Assembly (NCBI GenBank): GCA_049323835.1
Contig: JBMOOJ010000056.1
Span: 1 to 64,000 of the forward strand
Direction of reading: 5' to 3'
Length of the DNA stretch: 64,000 bases
Source: SG-bin9 sp049323835
GTDB lineage: Bacteria > Pseudomonadota > Alphaproteobacteria > Rhizobiales > Xanthobacteraceae
Shown: piece after piece, positions 16,045 through 25,505 of the stretch
How positions within the stretch are numbered: position 1 is the stretch's first letter
Layout of the letters: every line of letters starts with the position of its first letter
The notes under the pieces: generated by a model
The model's database searches: none
What the model saw: the letters and a program-made list of their open reading frames with translations, nothing else
Told to the model about the DNA's origin: nothing
Program-made: the position numbers and the translations under genes

Positions 16045-18735
16045 CTAGGTCAACTTCCTGATCGCAGCCTTCAGCGACACGGCGGACTTGGCGTAGTCCG
16101 GCCACGGCTTGCTCTTGCGCAGCAATGCGGGCGCGGTGCGCAGTGTGTACGCTTTCGGATCGAGGCCCTTCTTCACCAGCGTCCATGCGACCGGCATCGA
16201 CACGGTGGCGCCGTCACGCGCGCGCGGCGAGAGCGGGCCGACGGCCGTCGATTTGCGATCGTTGCGCAGATAATCGAGGAAGATTTTTCCCGTGCGCGCA
16301 GCCTTTGACATCTTGATCAGGTAGCGATCCGGACTGTCGGCGGCCATCTGCGCGCAGATGGTTTGCGCGAAGGTCTTCGCCTGCGGCCAGGTCACGCGAT
16401 CGCGCGCGGTATGCGACAGCGGCGTTACCACATGCAGGCCCTTGCCGCCGGTGGTCTTGCAGAAGGTGACGAGACCGCACGCCTCCAGCCGCTCCTTCAT
16501 TTCCTTCGCGGTGGCGATCACGTCCTCGAACGACAGGCCTAGCGCCGGATCGAGATCGAAGATCAGGCGTCCCGGCACGGTCGGCTCATCCGGTGCGCAA
16601 TTCCACGGATGCAGTTCGAGGCCGCCGCTCTGCGCCACCGCGATCAAACCTTCGGCGGTGTCGATCGAGAGATACGGCTTCTTGTCGTCGGCGATCTTCA
16701 CCTCATGCAGGTGCTCGGATTTGCCGGGCATCGCATGGCGCTGGAAGAACGTCTCGGCCTCAATGCCATCCGGCGCGCGCACGATGGAGCAGGGGCGGCC
16801 CTTGATGTGCGGCAGCATCCAGTCGCCGACGGCTTCGAGATACTGCGCGAGATCGAGCTTGGTGACGGGCTTGCCGTCGCCGCCGTCGGGCCACAGCGCC
16901 TTGTCGGCATTGGAGATGGTGATGCCCATCACCTCGGCGGAGCGTGAGCGCGATCCGCCGCGCTGCGCCTTGAACTTCGCTGCACGTGCGGCCGCGCGTT
17001 CGCTCGATGCGGTGGTGCGCTTTGCAAGATCGGGTGTCGTCGTCCGCACCGCCTCGGCGCGGACATCGCTTGCCGCCTTGTCGCTGCGCAGGCCCTTGAA
17101 CGCCGCCTGCCGCACCAGACCGTCGGTGCTGAAGCCAGCGAACTCGATCTCGGCGACGAGTTCGGGCTTCACCCAGTGTACGTCCCGGCCAGCCTTCGGT
17201 GCATTCGCGCCGGAGAACGGACTTTCTTTTGCGGCCGCTGCTTTCAGCGCCGGCATGATCCGTTTGATTGTCTCGCGGTCGTAGCCGGTGCCGACGAGGC
17301 CGGCGTAGGCGAGATGTCCGTTTCTCGGAACGCCGGCCATCAGCGAGCGGAACTTGCCGTTCGTCGTTTTCCAGCCGCCGATCACGACCTCATGGCCGGG
17401 GCGCGTCTTGATCTTCTTCCAGCCGCTGCTGCGGCCGGAGCGATAGGGGGCGTCCGCCTGCTTGGAGATGATGCCTTCGAGGCCGGCATTCTCGGCAGAT
17501 TGCAGAACGCTGTCGCCGTCGGCATCGAAATGCTCGGCGTAACGGATCGCCGCTGCACGCTTCGGCAACAGCGCGCGCAGGCGTTCTTTGCGATCGAGCA
17601 GCGGCAACTGCCGCACATCCTCGCCCTTGGCAAAGAGGAGATCGAACGCGAAGAACATTAGGTTGGCGGTATCGCCATCGGACAGCGCGGCCTGCAACGC
17701 CGAGAAATCCGGATCGCCCTTCGCGTTCAGCGCGACCACTTCGCCATCGATCAGTGCATCGGGGAGTTTTGCGGCGGCCTTGGCGATCTCCGGAAATTTT
17801 TCCGTCCAGTCGAGGCCCTTGCGGGTGCAGAGCGTGACCCTGCCGCCCTCGACGCGCAGCTGCATGCGGTAGCCGTCGAACTTGATCTCGTGTACCCAGG
17901 TCTCGCCGGCGGGCGGGCGCGTGGCCGTGTCGCACAGTTGCGGCGGAACGAATGCCGGCATGTCGGCTTTCACAGGCTTCGCGGCTTTTGCAGCGGCTGC
18001 TTTGTCCCGAACGGCTTTCGCCGCCGGTTTGACTTGCTTCGCCGATGACATCGATCCGTTAGCGCGGGCCTCGGCCGCGAGGCCATGGTTCGAGTCCCAC
18101 ACGGCGGCCTTGCCTGCCGTCTGCTTGCTCATCATAAACGGCGTCGGCGCCTTGCCGGTGCCTGCGGCGATTTCCTTCAGCGTGCGGCCCGAGGCGACCG
18201 AGCGATCGTTTTCCAGCACGCCCTCGTTGCTGCCGGGCTCGGCGTATTCGTCGCGATGCTTGATCAGGAGCCAGTTGGTGCGCTTGCCGCCGTTGCGGTC
18301 ATGCTTCATCCGCACCAGCACGAACTCGCCTTTCACCTTCTCGCCCATCAGCGCGAACTTGAAGTCGCCCTTGGCGAGGCCTTTCGCAGGATCGTCGGAC
18401 AACCAGTAGCCGCGATCCCAGATCGCAACGGTGCCGCCGCCGTACTGTCCCTTCGGAATGACGCCTTCGAAATCGCCGTAGTCGAGCGGATGATCTTCGA
18501 CCTCGACGGCGAGGCGCTTCTGGCTCGGATCGAGGGAAGGGCCGCGCGTCACCGCCCACGACTTGAACACGCCGTCCAGCTCGAGGCGCAGATCGAAATG
18601 CAGGCGCGTGGCGTCGTGCATCTGGATGACGAAGCGCGGCAGCTTCGCGCGCGCGACCTTCGCCTGGCCGCTCGGTTCGGCGGTCTTGGTGAAGTCGCGC
18701 TTCTTGCGGTAGGTGGTGAGATGCTCGCGGGCCAT
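16045..18735 (-). CDS. ligD: Multifunctional DNA ligase D (NHEJ)
   Basis: 896 residues with the three classic modules in the order phosphoesterase, ligase, polymerase. The PE domain (about 1-190) shows HFDLRLELDGVFKSWAVTRG and DYGDFEGVIPKGQYGGG. The ATP ligase (about 235-530) has the adenylation motif HEIKFDGYRM with the catalytic lysine. The primase-like polymerase (about 600-896) has LIFDLDPALG with the DxD metal ligands and TTGGKGLHVV. With Ku it seals double-strand breaks without homology, filling or trimming ends. Same strand as the 68-residue ORF and ku, forming a three-gene operon. A low-complexity Ala/Lys linker joins the PE and ligase modules. Confidence 0.98.
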   Translation of the reverse strand: MAREHLTTYRKKRDFTKTAEPSGQAKVARAKLPRFVIQMHDATRLHFDLRLELDGVFKSWAVTRGPSLDPSQKRLAVEVEDHPLDYGDFEGVIPKGQYGGGTVAIWDRGYWLSDDPAKGLAKGDFKFALMGEKVKGEFVLVRMKHDRNGGKRTNWLLIKHRDEYAEPGSNEGVLENDRSVASGRTLKEIAAGTGKAPTPFMMSKQTAGKAAVWDSNHGLAAEARANGSMSSAKQVKPAAKAVRDKAAAAKAAKPVKADMPAFVPPQLCDTATRPPAGETWVHEIKFDGYRMQLRVEGGRVTLCTRKGLDWTEKFPEIAKAAAKLPDALIDGEVVALNAKGDPDFSALQAALSDGDTANLMFFAFDLLFAKGEDVRQLPLLDRKERLRALLPKRAAAIRYAEHFDADGDSVLQSAENAGLEGIISKQADAPYRSGRSSGWKKIKTRPGHEVVIGGWKTTNGKFRSLMAGVPRNGHLAYAGLVGTGYDRETIKRIMPALKAAAAKESPFSGANAPKAGRDVHWVKPELVAEIEFAGFSTDGLVRQAAFKGLRSDKAASDVRAEAVRTTTPDLAKRTTASSERAAARAAKFKAQRGGSRSRSAEVMGITISNADKALWPDGGDGKPVTKLDLAQYLEAVGDWMLPHIKGRPCSIVRAPDGIEAETFFQRHAMPGKSEHLHEVKIADDKKPYLSIDTAEGLIAVAQSGGLELHPWNCAPDEPTVPGRLIFDLDPALGLSFEDVIATAKEMKERLEACGLVTFCKTTGGKGLHVVTPLSHTARDRVTWPQAKTFAQTICAQMAADSPDRYLIKMSKAARTGKIFLDYLRNDRKSTAVGPLSPRARDGATVSMPVAWTLVKKGLDPKAYTLRTAPALLRKSKPWPDYAKSAVSLKAAIRKLT

Positions 18736-18808
18736 GACGCTCTAAATTCGGCCGTCTCGAAACAGGTCGCGTGATGTTAACGTGATCCGGAACCGGAAGT
18801 GCCGGGGC

Positions 18809-19015
18809 TCAGGACTTTTTCTTATTGCTGTTCGCAGGCAACCTGGACGCGCTTTTGCGCAGCGCGTCTTTCAGATCGACCGGCACGCCGTGCTTCTTCA
18901 GCAGATCGGCGAAGGCCTCGTCGGCGAGGTCCTGAAAGGTCGCCACCCGGTCGCGGCCGAGCTGCGTCAGCGCATGCATCGTCTCATCATCGAAGGCGAT
19001 GAGCTTGCGCGCCAC
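18809..19015 (-). CDS. Small ribbon-helix-helix-like protein between ku and ligD
   Basis: 68 residues from a GTG start. It begins MARKLIAFDDETMHALTQLG, continues with ATFQDLADEAFADLLKKHG, and ends in a basic tail (NSNKKKS). The strand-then-two-helices pattern resembles ribbon-helix-helix DNA-binding proteins of antitoxin type, but I cannot assign a named family. Only five bases separate it from the ku stop, and ligD follows on the same strand, so it is probably co-expressed with the NHEJ genes. It could be a regulator of the operon or an accessory DNA-binding factor. No toxin gene is next to it. Confidence 0.72.
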   Translation of the reverse strand: MARKLIAFDDETMHALTQLGRDRVATFQDLADEAFADLLKKHGVPVDLKDALRKSASRLPANSNKKKS

Positions 19016-19020
19016 GGCGG

Positions 19021-20016
19021 TCAGCCGGCCTTGCGCTTGGCCGCCGTTGCGCGAGCGGGTGCTTTGGTCTCACGCTTGACAGGCTTGGTCTCGGATTTGG
19101 CTTTCTGGCCGCCCTTGCCCTGGATCGGCAGCAACATCTCGCGCTGACCTTCGACGCGCTTCTTCGTCTTGCCGGCTTTCTTCGCGGGCGCGGTCTCATT
19201 CGCAGCTGCTGGCGCGCTCTTCATGGCTGGCGGCGCCTTGCCGCTGCCCTTGAGGCTCTGACGCAGCGCGTCCATCAGGTTGATGACGTTGCCCTCAGTC
19301 TTGACCTTGGCTCTCGGAACCGGACGGCCCGCCTGCTTCTCGTTGATCAGTTCGATCAGCGCCGTCTCGTAGTGATCGACGAATGTCTCCGGCTCGAAGT
19401 GGCCGGACTTGGAATCGACGATGTGCTTGGCGAGATCCAGCATGTCCTTGGTGATCTTCACGTCCTGGATACCGTCGAAGTACTCGCTCTCGTTGCGCAC
19501 TTCATACGGATAACGCAGCAGCAGGCCCATGAGGCCCTTGCCGCGCGCTTCCAGCGCGACGACGTGTTCGCGGTTGGTCAGCACGAGGCGCGCCAGCGCG
19601 ACCTTGTTGGTGGCGCGAATGGTGTCGCGGATCACAGCGTAGGCGTCGTGGCCCACCTTGCCGTCCGGCACGAGATAGTAGGGTCGCACGACGTAGAGGT
19701 CATCGATTTCGTCGCGCGGGACGAAGGTGTCGATGTCGATGGTGCGGTTGGAGTCGAGCGCAATGTTGTCGAGCTCGTCCTTCGTCACCTCGATGTAGGT
19801 GTCGGTGTCGACCTTGTAGCCCTTGACGATGTCCTCGTTGTCGACGTCCTCGCCGGTCTCGGCGTCGACCCGCTGATACTTGATGCGGTTGCCGGTGCGC
19901 TTGTTGATCTGGTTGAACGAGACCTTCTCGGTCTCGGACGTCGCCGGGTACAGGGCAACGGGGCAGGTGACCAGCGAAAGGCGCAGGAAACCCTTCCAAT
20001 TCGCACGCGGGGCCAT
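19021..20016 (-). CDS. ku: Non-homologous end-joining protein Ku
   Basis: 331 residues. The bacterial Ku core begins at once (MAPRANWKGFLRLSLVTCPV), with KYQRVDAETGEDV and FVPRDEIDDLYVVRPYYLVP in the ring domain and the LMGLLLRYPYEVR stretch. The C-terminal 70 residues are a lysine/alanine-rich tail (KKAGKTKKRVEG, KPVKRETKAP) typical of Ku proteins that thread inward on DNA. A homodimer would bind broken DNA ends and recruit LigD. First gene of ku-orf-ligD. Divergent from a small secreted-protein gene; the 265 bases between should hold the promoter. Confidence 0.97.
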   Translation of the reverse strand: MAPRANWKGFLRLSLVTCPVALYPATSETEKVSFNQINKRTGNRIKYQRVDAETGEDVDNEDIVKGYKVDTDTYIEVTKDELDNIALDSNRTIDIDTFVPRDEIDDLYVVRPYYLVPDGKVGHDAYAVIRDTIRATNKVALARLVLTNREHVVALEARGKGLMGLLLRYPYEVRNESEYFDGIQDVKITKDMLDLAKHIVDSKSGHFEPETFVDHYETALIELINEKQAGRPVPRAKVKTEGNVINLMDALRQSLKGSGKAPPAMKSAPAAANETAPAKKAGKTKKRVEGQREMLLPIQGKGGQKAKSETKPVKRETKAPARATAAKRKAG

Positions 20017-20281
20017 CGATCAACTCCAGGAACGCAACCAACAAAATGATACCGATCATATCACGGCGCGGAGCACGCGCCGAGTCGGGATGATGGTAAA
20101 CGTTCTCACCTTGCTTGTGGTTGCATGGGCAACAGCTACGACAGCTTGCGCCGGCATCCGTCTGTTCTGCATACGTTCTGCCAGCTGCGACATCCCGATC
20201 AAGTGAAGACCGAGTGAAGAAACGAGCTTCCTGCCCGCGCCGTATTGCGAAACGGGTTCCTCTAATGCGGGAGACGGAGCG

Positions 20282-20656
20282 ATGAGTCGCGTGTGGTTGG
20301 CAGGTTCGATGGTGGCAGCGGCGATGGGGTTCGGCATGCCGGGCGCGGTTGCAGCGGAGGGAAATCTCTCCGGCACCTACGTCATGGACGGCATCAGCCT
20401 GAAGCCGAACTCGCCGGCCTACACCGGGGAGTGCAAGCTCGAGTTGAAGGGCGAGGTCTATGACGTCGACTGCGTCAACACTGGCTCGGGCGACAAGTAC
20501 AAGGGCAAGGGGCTGCGCCGCGGCGAACAGTTCTCGCTCTATCTCGGCGAGTATCTGCTGGTCTATCGCATCGGCGCCGACGGCACACTTGACGGGAACT
20601 GGGCCCATGCCGACTCTGACGACTACGGCCGTGAAACGCTGAAGCCGAAGAAGTAA
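20282..20656 (+). CDS. Secreted protein of unknown function
   Basis: 124 residues, not assigned to a family. A signal peptide is clear (SMVAAAMGFGMPGAVAAEG). The mature part reads as alternating short beta strands (GTYVMDGISL, CKLELKGEVYDVDC, FSLYLGEYLLVYRIGADG, LDGNW) with two cysteines, which suggests a small lipocalin- or avidin-like barrel binding something in the periplasm. That is inferred only from strand rhythm. Composition matches the genome. Divergent from ku and separate from the following SDR gene. Confidence 0.75.
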   Translation: MSRVWLAGSMVAAAMGFGMPGAVAAEGNLSGTYVMDGISLKPNSPAYTGECKLELKGEVYDVDCVNTGSGDKYKGKGLRRGEQFSLYLGEYLLVYRIGADGTLDGNWAHADSDDYGRETLKPKK

Positions 20657-20736
20657 CTACGGCATCGGAAATCGGGTGTCGTGACCGGCGCCCGGCGGAT
20701 CATGGTCCGCGCTCTTTCAACAAGAGCGAGGGCCTC

Positions 20737-21501
20737 ATGCAGTTACTTGCCGATAAAGTTGCCATCATCACCGGAGCGAGCTCGGGCATCGGCCGCGCCA
20801 CCGCGACGCTGTTCGCGCAGGAAGGCGCGTGCGTTGTCGCTGCTGCGCGGCGTCAGGCGGAGCTCGAGACGCTTGCGGCGGAGATTGCAGCCGCCGGAGG
20901 CAAGGCCGCGGTGCTCGCGGGTGACGTTCGCGACGAGGCGTTTGCAGAAGAACTCGTCGCGCTGGCGGAGCGGCAGTTCGGCGGCCTTGACATCGCCTTC
21001 AATAACGCGGCGACCATGGGCGAGCTCGGCGGCATCGTCGAGATGACGCGCGACAACTGGGCTTACGTGCTCGACACCAATCTCACCAGCGGCTTTCTCG
21101 GCGCCAAGCACCAGATCCCGGCGATGCAGCGGCGCGGCGGCGGATCGCTGATCTTCACCTCGACCTTCGTCGGCTACACCATCGGCTTTCCGGGCACGGC
21201 CGCCTATGCCGCGAGCAAGGCCGGCCTCGTTGGACTGACGCAGGTGCTGGCGGTCGAGTTCGGCCCGAGCCGCATTCGCGTCAACGCGCTGTTGCCGGGC
21301 GGCACCGACACCGAGATGGCGCGCCAAATGAACAGCACCGAGGATGCGGTCAATTTCGCCAAGGGCATCCATGCGCTGAAGCGGCTGGCGCAGCCGGAGG
21401 AGATCGCGCGCTCGGCGCTCTATCTCGCCTCGGACCTGTCGAGCTTCACGACCGGCACAGCGCTGCTGGCGGACGGCGGCGTCTCGATCAACAAGACCTG
21501 A
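20737..21501 (+). CDS. Short-chain dehydrogenase/reductase
   Basis: 254 residues with the full classical SDR set: the NAD(P)-binding TGASSGIGRATATLF, the structural NNAAT motif, the catalytic serine in IFTSTF and YAASK as the tyrosine-lysine pair, then VNALLPGGTDTEM and a C-terminal GTALLADGGVSINKT. The sequence after the glycine motif (VVAAARRQAELE) favours NADP(H), by the arginines in place of an acidic residue. Substrate unknown. It starts at an ATG in a 235-base-wide region free of repeats and precedes the persulfide dioxygenase gene by 95 bases. Confidence 0.93.
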   Translation: MQLLADKVAIITGASSGIGRATATLFAQEGACVVAAARRQAELETLAAEIAAAGGKAAVLAGDVRDEAFAEELVALAERQFGGLDIAFNNAATMGELGGIVEMTRDNWAYVLDTNLTSGFLGAKHQIPAMQRRGGGSLIFTSTFVGYTIGFPGTAAYAASKAGLVGLTQVLAVEFGPSRIRVNALLPGGTDTEMARQMNSTEDAVNFAKGIHALKRLAQPEEIARSALYLASDLSSFTTGTALLADGGVSINKT

Positions 21502-21596
21502 CGTTTGTCAGGCGGGACGATGCCTGCCGCGGCGCTTTAATCGCTGCGGCGATGGGTCTATTGTCGTTTCAGGAATCCCCATCCAAACGACAGGCC

Positions 21597-22637
21597 ATGA
21601 TTTTTCGCCAGCTGTTCGACAGCGTGTCCGGAACCTACACCTATTTGCTCGCCAGCCGGCGCGGCGGCGAGGCGCTGATCATCGATCCGGTGATCGAGAA
21701 GGTCGATCGCTATCTGCAACTCGTCAGTGAACTCGACCTCAGGCTGGTGAAGGCGGTGGATACGCATATCCACGCCGATCACATCACCGGCCTCGGTGCG
21801 CTGCGCGACCGGACACACTGCATCACTGTGATGGGCGAGATGAGCAAGGTCGACGTCGTCTCGATGCGGGTCGGCGAGGGCGACAAGCTGACGGTCGAAG
21901 GCGTCAGCCTCGACGTGCTGTACACGCCGGGGCATACGGACGATTCCTACAGCTTCCTGATGGGCGATCGCGTCTTCACCGGCGATACGCTGCTGATCCG
22001 CGGCACCGGCCGCACCGATTTCCAGAACGGCGATCCGCGCAAGCAATACGAGTCGCTGTTCGGCAAGCTGTTGAAGCTGCCCGACGAAACGCTGGTGTTT
22101 CCCGCGCACGACTACAAGGGCGAAACGGTGTCGACCATCGGTGAGGAGAAGGCGTTCAACCCGCGCCTGAAAGTCAAGTCGATGGACGAATACGTCGATC
22201 TGATGAACAATCTGAAGCTGCCGAACCCGAAGATGATGGACGTGGCCGTGCCGGCCAATCTGCACCAGGGTCTGGCGCAGGCGGAGATCGCGCGACGCGG
22301 CTGGGCGGTGACGGCGGCTGAGGCGCAATCCTTGCTCGGCCGCGGGGATGTCACGCTGGTCGATCTGCGCGAGACGAGCGAGCGCAAGCGGCACGGTTTG
22401 ATTCCGGGATCGCTGCACGCGCCGTATCCGGCATTGCAGGAGAACATCGCCGACGGCGGCATGCTGCGGGCGCTGGCGCAGACGGGCGGCAAGCGCGTCG
22501 TGTTCTACTGCGCCTATGGCGAGCGCTCGGCGATGGCGGTGCAGGCCGCGCAGGACGTTGGGCTCACCTCCGCGTGTCATATCGACGGCGGCATCGATGC
22601 CTGGAAGAAGGCGAACGGGCCGGTGGTCGCGGGGTAG
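21597..22637 (+). CDS. Persulfide dioxygenase-rhodanese fusion (ETHE1/Blh type)
   Basis: 346 residues in two domains. Residues 1-235 are a metallo-beta-lactamase fold of the ETHE1 type, with THIHADHITGLGAL (HxHxDH), LYTPGHTDDSYSF, and RGTGRTDFQNGDP, the persulfide dioxygenase hallmark. Residues 245-346 are a rhodanese with VDLRETSERKRHG and the active-site cysteine loop YCAYGERSAMAV. The pair would oxidise glutathione persulfide to sulfite and move sulfane sulfur in the same polypeptide. The ATG at 21597 was chosen because family members start FRQLFD. No sulfide:quinone reductase or bigR regulator is next door. Confidence 0.93.
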   Translation: MIFRQLFDSVSGTYTYLLASRRGGEALIIDPVIEKVDRYLQLVSELDLRLVKAVDTHIHADHITGLGALRDRTHCITVMGEMSKVDVVSMRVGEGDKLTVEGVSLDVLYTPGHTDDSYSFLMGDRVFTGDTLLIRGTGRTDFQNGDPRKQYESLFGKLLKLPDETLVFPAHDYKGETVSTIGEEKAFNPRLKVKSMDEYVDLMNNLKLPNPKMMDVAVPANLHQGLAQAEIARRGWAVTAAEAQSLLGRGDVTLVDLRETSERKRHGLIPGSLHAPYPALQENIADGGMLRALAQTGGKRVVFYCAYGERSAMAVQAAQDVGLTSACHIDGGIDAWKKANGPVVAG

Positions 22638-22661
22638 CTATATCGTATCGCCAATTATTCC

Positions 22662-22752
22662 CGTCATGCCCGCGCTTGTCGCGGGCATCCACGTCTTACG
22701 GGGTTGTCAGTAAGCTAAGGCGTGGATGGCCGGGACAAGCCCGGCCATGACG
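22662..22752. repeat. Family B palindromic repeat between convergent genes
   Basis: CGTCATGCCCGCGCTTGTCG, the inner inverted pair CCACGTCTTA/TAAGGCGTGG, and the inverse end GGGACAAGCCCGGCCATGAC. Lies between the dioxygenase-rhodanese and arginase genes. Confidence 0.88.
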
Positions 22753-22764
22753 ATCGACGGTTGG

Positions 22765-23730
22765 CTACCTTCCCGGCACGATGGCGTTGCTTGGCGTGCG
22801 CCGGTCGGTGATCTGCTGGCCGAACAGGCTCGCGATCAGTTCGACGACGACGCGCGCGGTGCGGCCGCGTTCGTCGAGAAACGGATTGAGCTCGACGATG
22901 TCGACGGAGCGCACCAATCCGGAATCGTGCAGCAGCTCCATGATCAGATGCGCCTCGCGATAGGTGGCGCCGCCGGGGACCGTGGTGCCGACGCCGGGCG
23001 CCAGCGCCGGATCGAGCACGTCGACGTCGAAGCTCAAGTGCAGCACGCCGTTTCTCGCCTTCACCCGCTCGATCACCTGCCGGATCGGCACGCCGACGCC
23101 GAACTCGTCGATCTCGCGCATGTCGACGAGGGGAATGCCGCGCTCGTGCACCAGCACCTTTTCCAGCGGATCGATGGAGCGGATGCCGAACAGGTTGAGT
23201 TGCGCGGGCGCGATCGGCGCACGCGGCTCGGCGTTGCCGAGCAGACCGTCGAGGCCTCCCTCGCCGCAGAGAAATGCCGACGCCATGCCGTGCATGTTGC
23301 CGGAGATCGTCGTCATCGGCGTGTTGTAGTCCGCGTGCGCGTCGAGCCACAGCACAAACAGCTCGCGGCCCAGCGCCTGCCAGTAGCGGGCGACACCATT
23401 GATCGATCCCATCGCCAGGCTGTGGTCGCCGCCCAGGAACAGCGGCGTCGCGCCCGATTGCATCAGCGCATGCGCGCGGGGGCTGATGGTGCGGGTCCAG
23501 GTCTGGATATCGCGGTATTGCTTCGCCTTCGCCGGCGGCGGATCGTCGGCGAGGGTTGCGCCGGCGATGGAGAGATTGCCATGATCCTCGACCGCGATGC
23601 CGAGCTGCTCAAGCACGGCCGGAAGCCCCGCCGTGCGCAGCGCGTCCGGGCCCATCAAGGTGCCGCGTTGCGACGCGCCGATATCGACGGGAATGCCGAG
23701 CAGGGCGACGCGCTTGCCGGAGTCATTCAT
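22765..23730 (-). CDS. Arginase
   Basis: 321 residues. All arginase metal-site motifs are present: GGDHSLAMGS, LDAHADYNTP, HGMASAFLCGEG and SFDVDVLDPALAPG, with a later VDIVELNPFLDERGRTA. It hydrolyses arginine to ornithine and urea. HGMA and the overall length favour arginase (RocF type) over agmatinase. The ATG at 23730 begins MNDSGKRVALLGIP, which matches the family; longer readings upstream overlap the thioesterase gene in another frame. Same strand as the thioesterase, 71 bases downstream of it, possibly in one transcript. Confidence 0.93.
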   Translation of the reverse strand: MNDSGKRVALLGIPVDIGASQRGTLMGPDALRTAGLPAVLEQLGIAVEDHGNLSIAGATLADDPPPAKAKQYRDIQTWTRTISPRAHALMQSGATPLFLGGDHSLAMGSINGVARYWQALGRELFVLWLDAHADYNTPMTTISGNMHGMASAFLCGEGGLDGLLGNAEPRAPIAPAQLNLFGIRSIDPLEKVLVHERGIPLVDMREIDEFGVGVPIRQVIERVKARNGVLHLSFDVDVLDPALAPGVGTTVPGGATYREAHLIMELLHDSGLVRSVDIVELNPFLDERGRTARVVVELIASLFGQQITDRRTPSNAIVPGR

Positions 23731-23801
23731 GCGGTCCTCGCACGCTTGATGCGTGCGGATCGTAGCATGACATGCGGCAAATCTCAGACCTTGAAGCAAA
23801 T

Positions 23802-24626
23802 CTAGACTTTGAAATACGTCACCTGCTGGCTGGTCGCGAGCAATTGTCCGTTCGGCGCCCACAGCTCGGTGAGCTGATCGCTGTAGCTCTTGTGGAACAC
23901 GGTGGCGTCGGCGATACCGAGCACGTGTTCGGTGTTGGCGGCGGCGAGATCTTCGGCGTCGGCGTGGAAATACACGGTCATCGATACGGTGCCGATCGGC
24001 AGCAACGCCCGGCGTACATGGAAGATGCGGGCGAAGAACGCATCGCTCATCGAGGCGAGCGAGAGTGCATCGATCTTGCGTGGCACGGTGTCGCGAATCC
24101 ACAACTTGCTGTGGGCCTTCGCCGGCGTGTCGAACGGTGCGTTGGTGGTCTGCGGCCGGCCTTCGGTGAAGCGGAACTGATACTGCCCCACCCACGGCGC
24201 CGCGCCGTTGTCGGGATAGATCGCCGCGTCCGCGAACGGCGTCGTCTGCGGCATCGTCTTTTCCTGATGCGACCAGGTCGACGGCCGCCGTGCGAAGACC
24301 GCGGTGGCGAAGGCTGCGACCTCGCCGTTCTGGCTCAGTTCGACAGACCAGTGTTGCGACGAGCGGTTGGTCTTGATCACGCGCACGTTGAGATCGAACG
24401 GCCCTTTGGCGATGGGCGCGCAGTAGTTCACCGTCAGCGCCAGCGGATCGCCTTGCCGCTCCGGATGATCGACGACGGCGCGCAGCATGACGCCGGCGGT
24501 CGCGCCGCCGAACGGGCCGACGAAGGCCCAGTAGCCGTCGCTGGTGTGGCCGCGGGTCTGGCCATCGATGGTGGTGACACGGGTGGCGATATCGAACGGA
24601 TCGTCAGTCGGCGTTTTTGCATCCAC
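23802..24626 (-). CDS. Thioesterase family protein (double hot-dog, TesB-like)
   Basis: 274 residues. It reads as two hot-dog folds in tandem: an N-terminal half with the hallmark GPFGGATAGVMLRAVVDHPE and a C-terminal half with ALSLASMSDAFFARIFH and IGTVSMTVYFHAD. This matches the Pfam 4HBT_3/TesB-like acyl-CoA thioesterases that hydrolyse acyl-CoA to free acid and CoA. The natural acyl chain is unknown. It ends just before the arginase gene on the same strand; a functional link to arginase is not apparent. Confidence 0.82.
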   Translation of the reverse strand: MDAKTPTDDPFDIATRVTTIDGQTRGHTSDGYWAFVGPFGGATAGVMLRAVVDHPERQGDPLALTVNYCAPIAKGPFDLNVRVIKTNRSSQHWSVELSQNGEVAAFATAVFARRPSTWSHQEKTMPQTTPFADAAIYPDNGAAPWVGQYQFRFTEGRPQTTNAPFDTPAKAHSKLWIRDTVPRKIDALSLASMSDAFFARIFHVRRALLPIGTVSMTVYFHADAEDLAAANTEHVLGIADATVFHKSYSDQLTELWAPNGQLLATSQQVTYFKV

Positions 24627-24775
24627 GGCGGTTGTCTCGCTTCTTGCTCGTCGCTTGATCTTGTTGGACTGCGATAATCGGCGAAATCGCCGCGCAGTTC
24701 AATGATGACGAGCGTAATTGACTGCCAGTTTCAGGCAGCTGCAAAGCGGGTTGTACAGCTGGTGAACGGCAGCGA

Positions 24776-25429
24776 TTATTCCGCCGCGGCGACCGCGGCT
24801 GGCGCGGCGCGCAGTTCGCCCTGCGCCTGCCGCAGCACCAGGAATGCGCCCTGGAGTGCGAGACCGGCCATGACGATGGCAACGAGCAAATCCGGCCAGC
24901 CGGCGCCGGTGCCGAACACGCCGAGTGCCGCGAGCAGCACGGCGAGATTGCCGAGCACGTCGTTGCGGGTGCAGATCCAGGCCGAGCGCATGTTGGCGTC
25001 GCCGCTGCGGTACGCCCACAGGATCGCGGACGCTGCCGCATTGGCGGCGAGCGCGGTGAAACCGATCGCGCCCATGGTGGTGGCGTTCGGCAATGTGCCG
25101 TTGATTGCGTGCCAGACAACGGTGCCGGTGACCCACAGGCCGAACGCGAGCATACTGACGCCTTTCAGCATCGCGGCCATCGCGCGATAGCGCAGCGCCA
25201 TGCCGACGACAGTGAGGCTGAGCGCGTAGTTCGCGGCATCACCGAGGAAGTCGAGCGCGTCCGCCTGCAGCGATGCGGAACCGGCGGCGTAACCGGCTGC
25301 GATCTCCACCGCGAACATCGCTGCGTTGATGATCAGCACGGCCCACAGCGCGCGGCGATAGCTGGCCTGTTCCGGGCCCGATGTGCCCGGTGCGTGAGCG
25401 TGATTGTGATCGCAGCAGCTGGCGCTCAT
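24776..25429 (-). CDS. Cation diffusion facilitator family transporter, short
   Basis: 217 residues. A metal-binding-looking N-terminus (SASCCDHNHAHAPG) leads into about six hydrophobic segments. ASLQADALDFLGDAANYALSL is the CDF signature with the two aspartates of the zinc site in TM2, and SAWICTRNDVLGNLAVLLAA supplies the matching pair in TM5. The usual C-terminal cytosolic domain of about 90 residues is absent; the protein ends soon after TM6 in an alanine-rich tail. It would export Zn2+, Co2+, Ni2+ or similar in exchange for protons. Short CDFs lacking the tail are known. Confidence 0.88.
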   Translation of the reverse strand: MSASCCDHNHAHAPGTSGPEQASYRRALWAVLIINAAMFAVEIAAGYAAGSASLQADALDFLGDAANYALSLTVVGMALRYRAMAAMLKGVSMLAFGLWVTGTVVWHAINGTLPNATTMGAIGFTALAANAAASAILWAYRSGDANMRSAWICTRNDVLGNLAVLLAALGVFGTGAGWPDLLVAIVMAGLALQGAFLVLRQAQGELRAAPAAVAAAE

Positions 25430-25505
25430 GACAGCGTTCCCAGATCGAAGCCGATGGTTGTCGGCCTCGATATGGGTCGCCGTGGCGGCGTTATACTAGA
25501 GCAAT

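Noticed and set aside
18809..19015. A toxin-antitoxin pair at the RHH-like ORF
   Set aside because: No toxin-sized gene lies next to it; both neighbours are ku and ligD.
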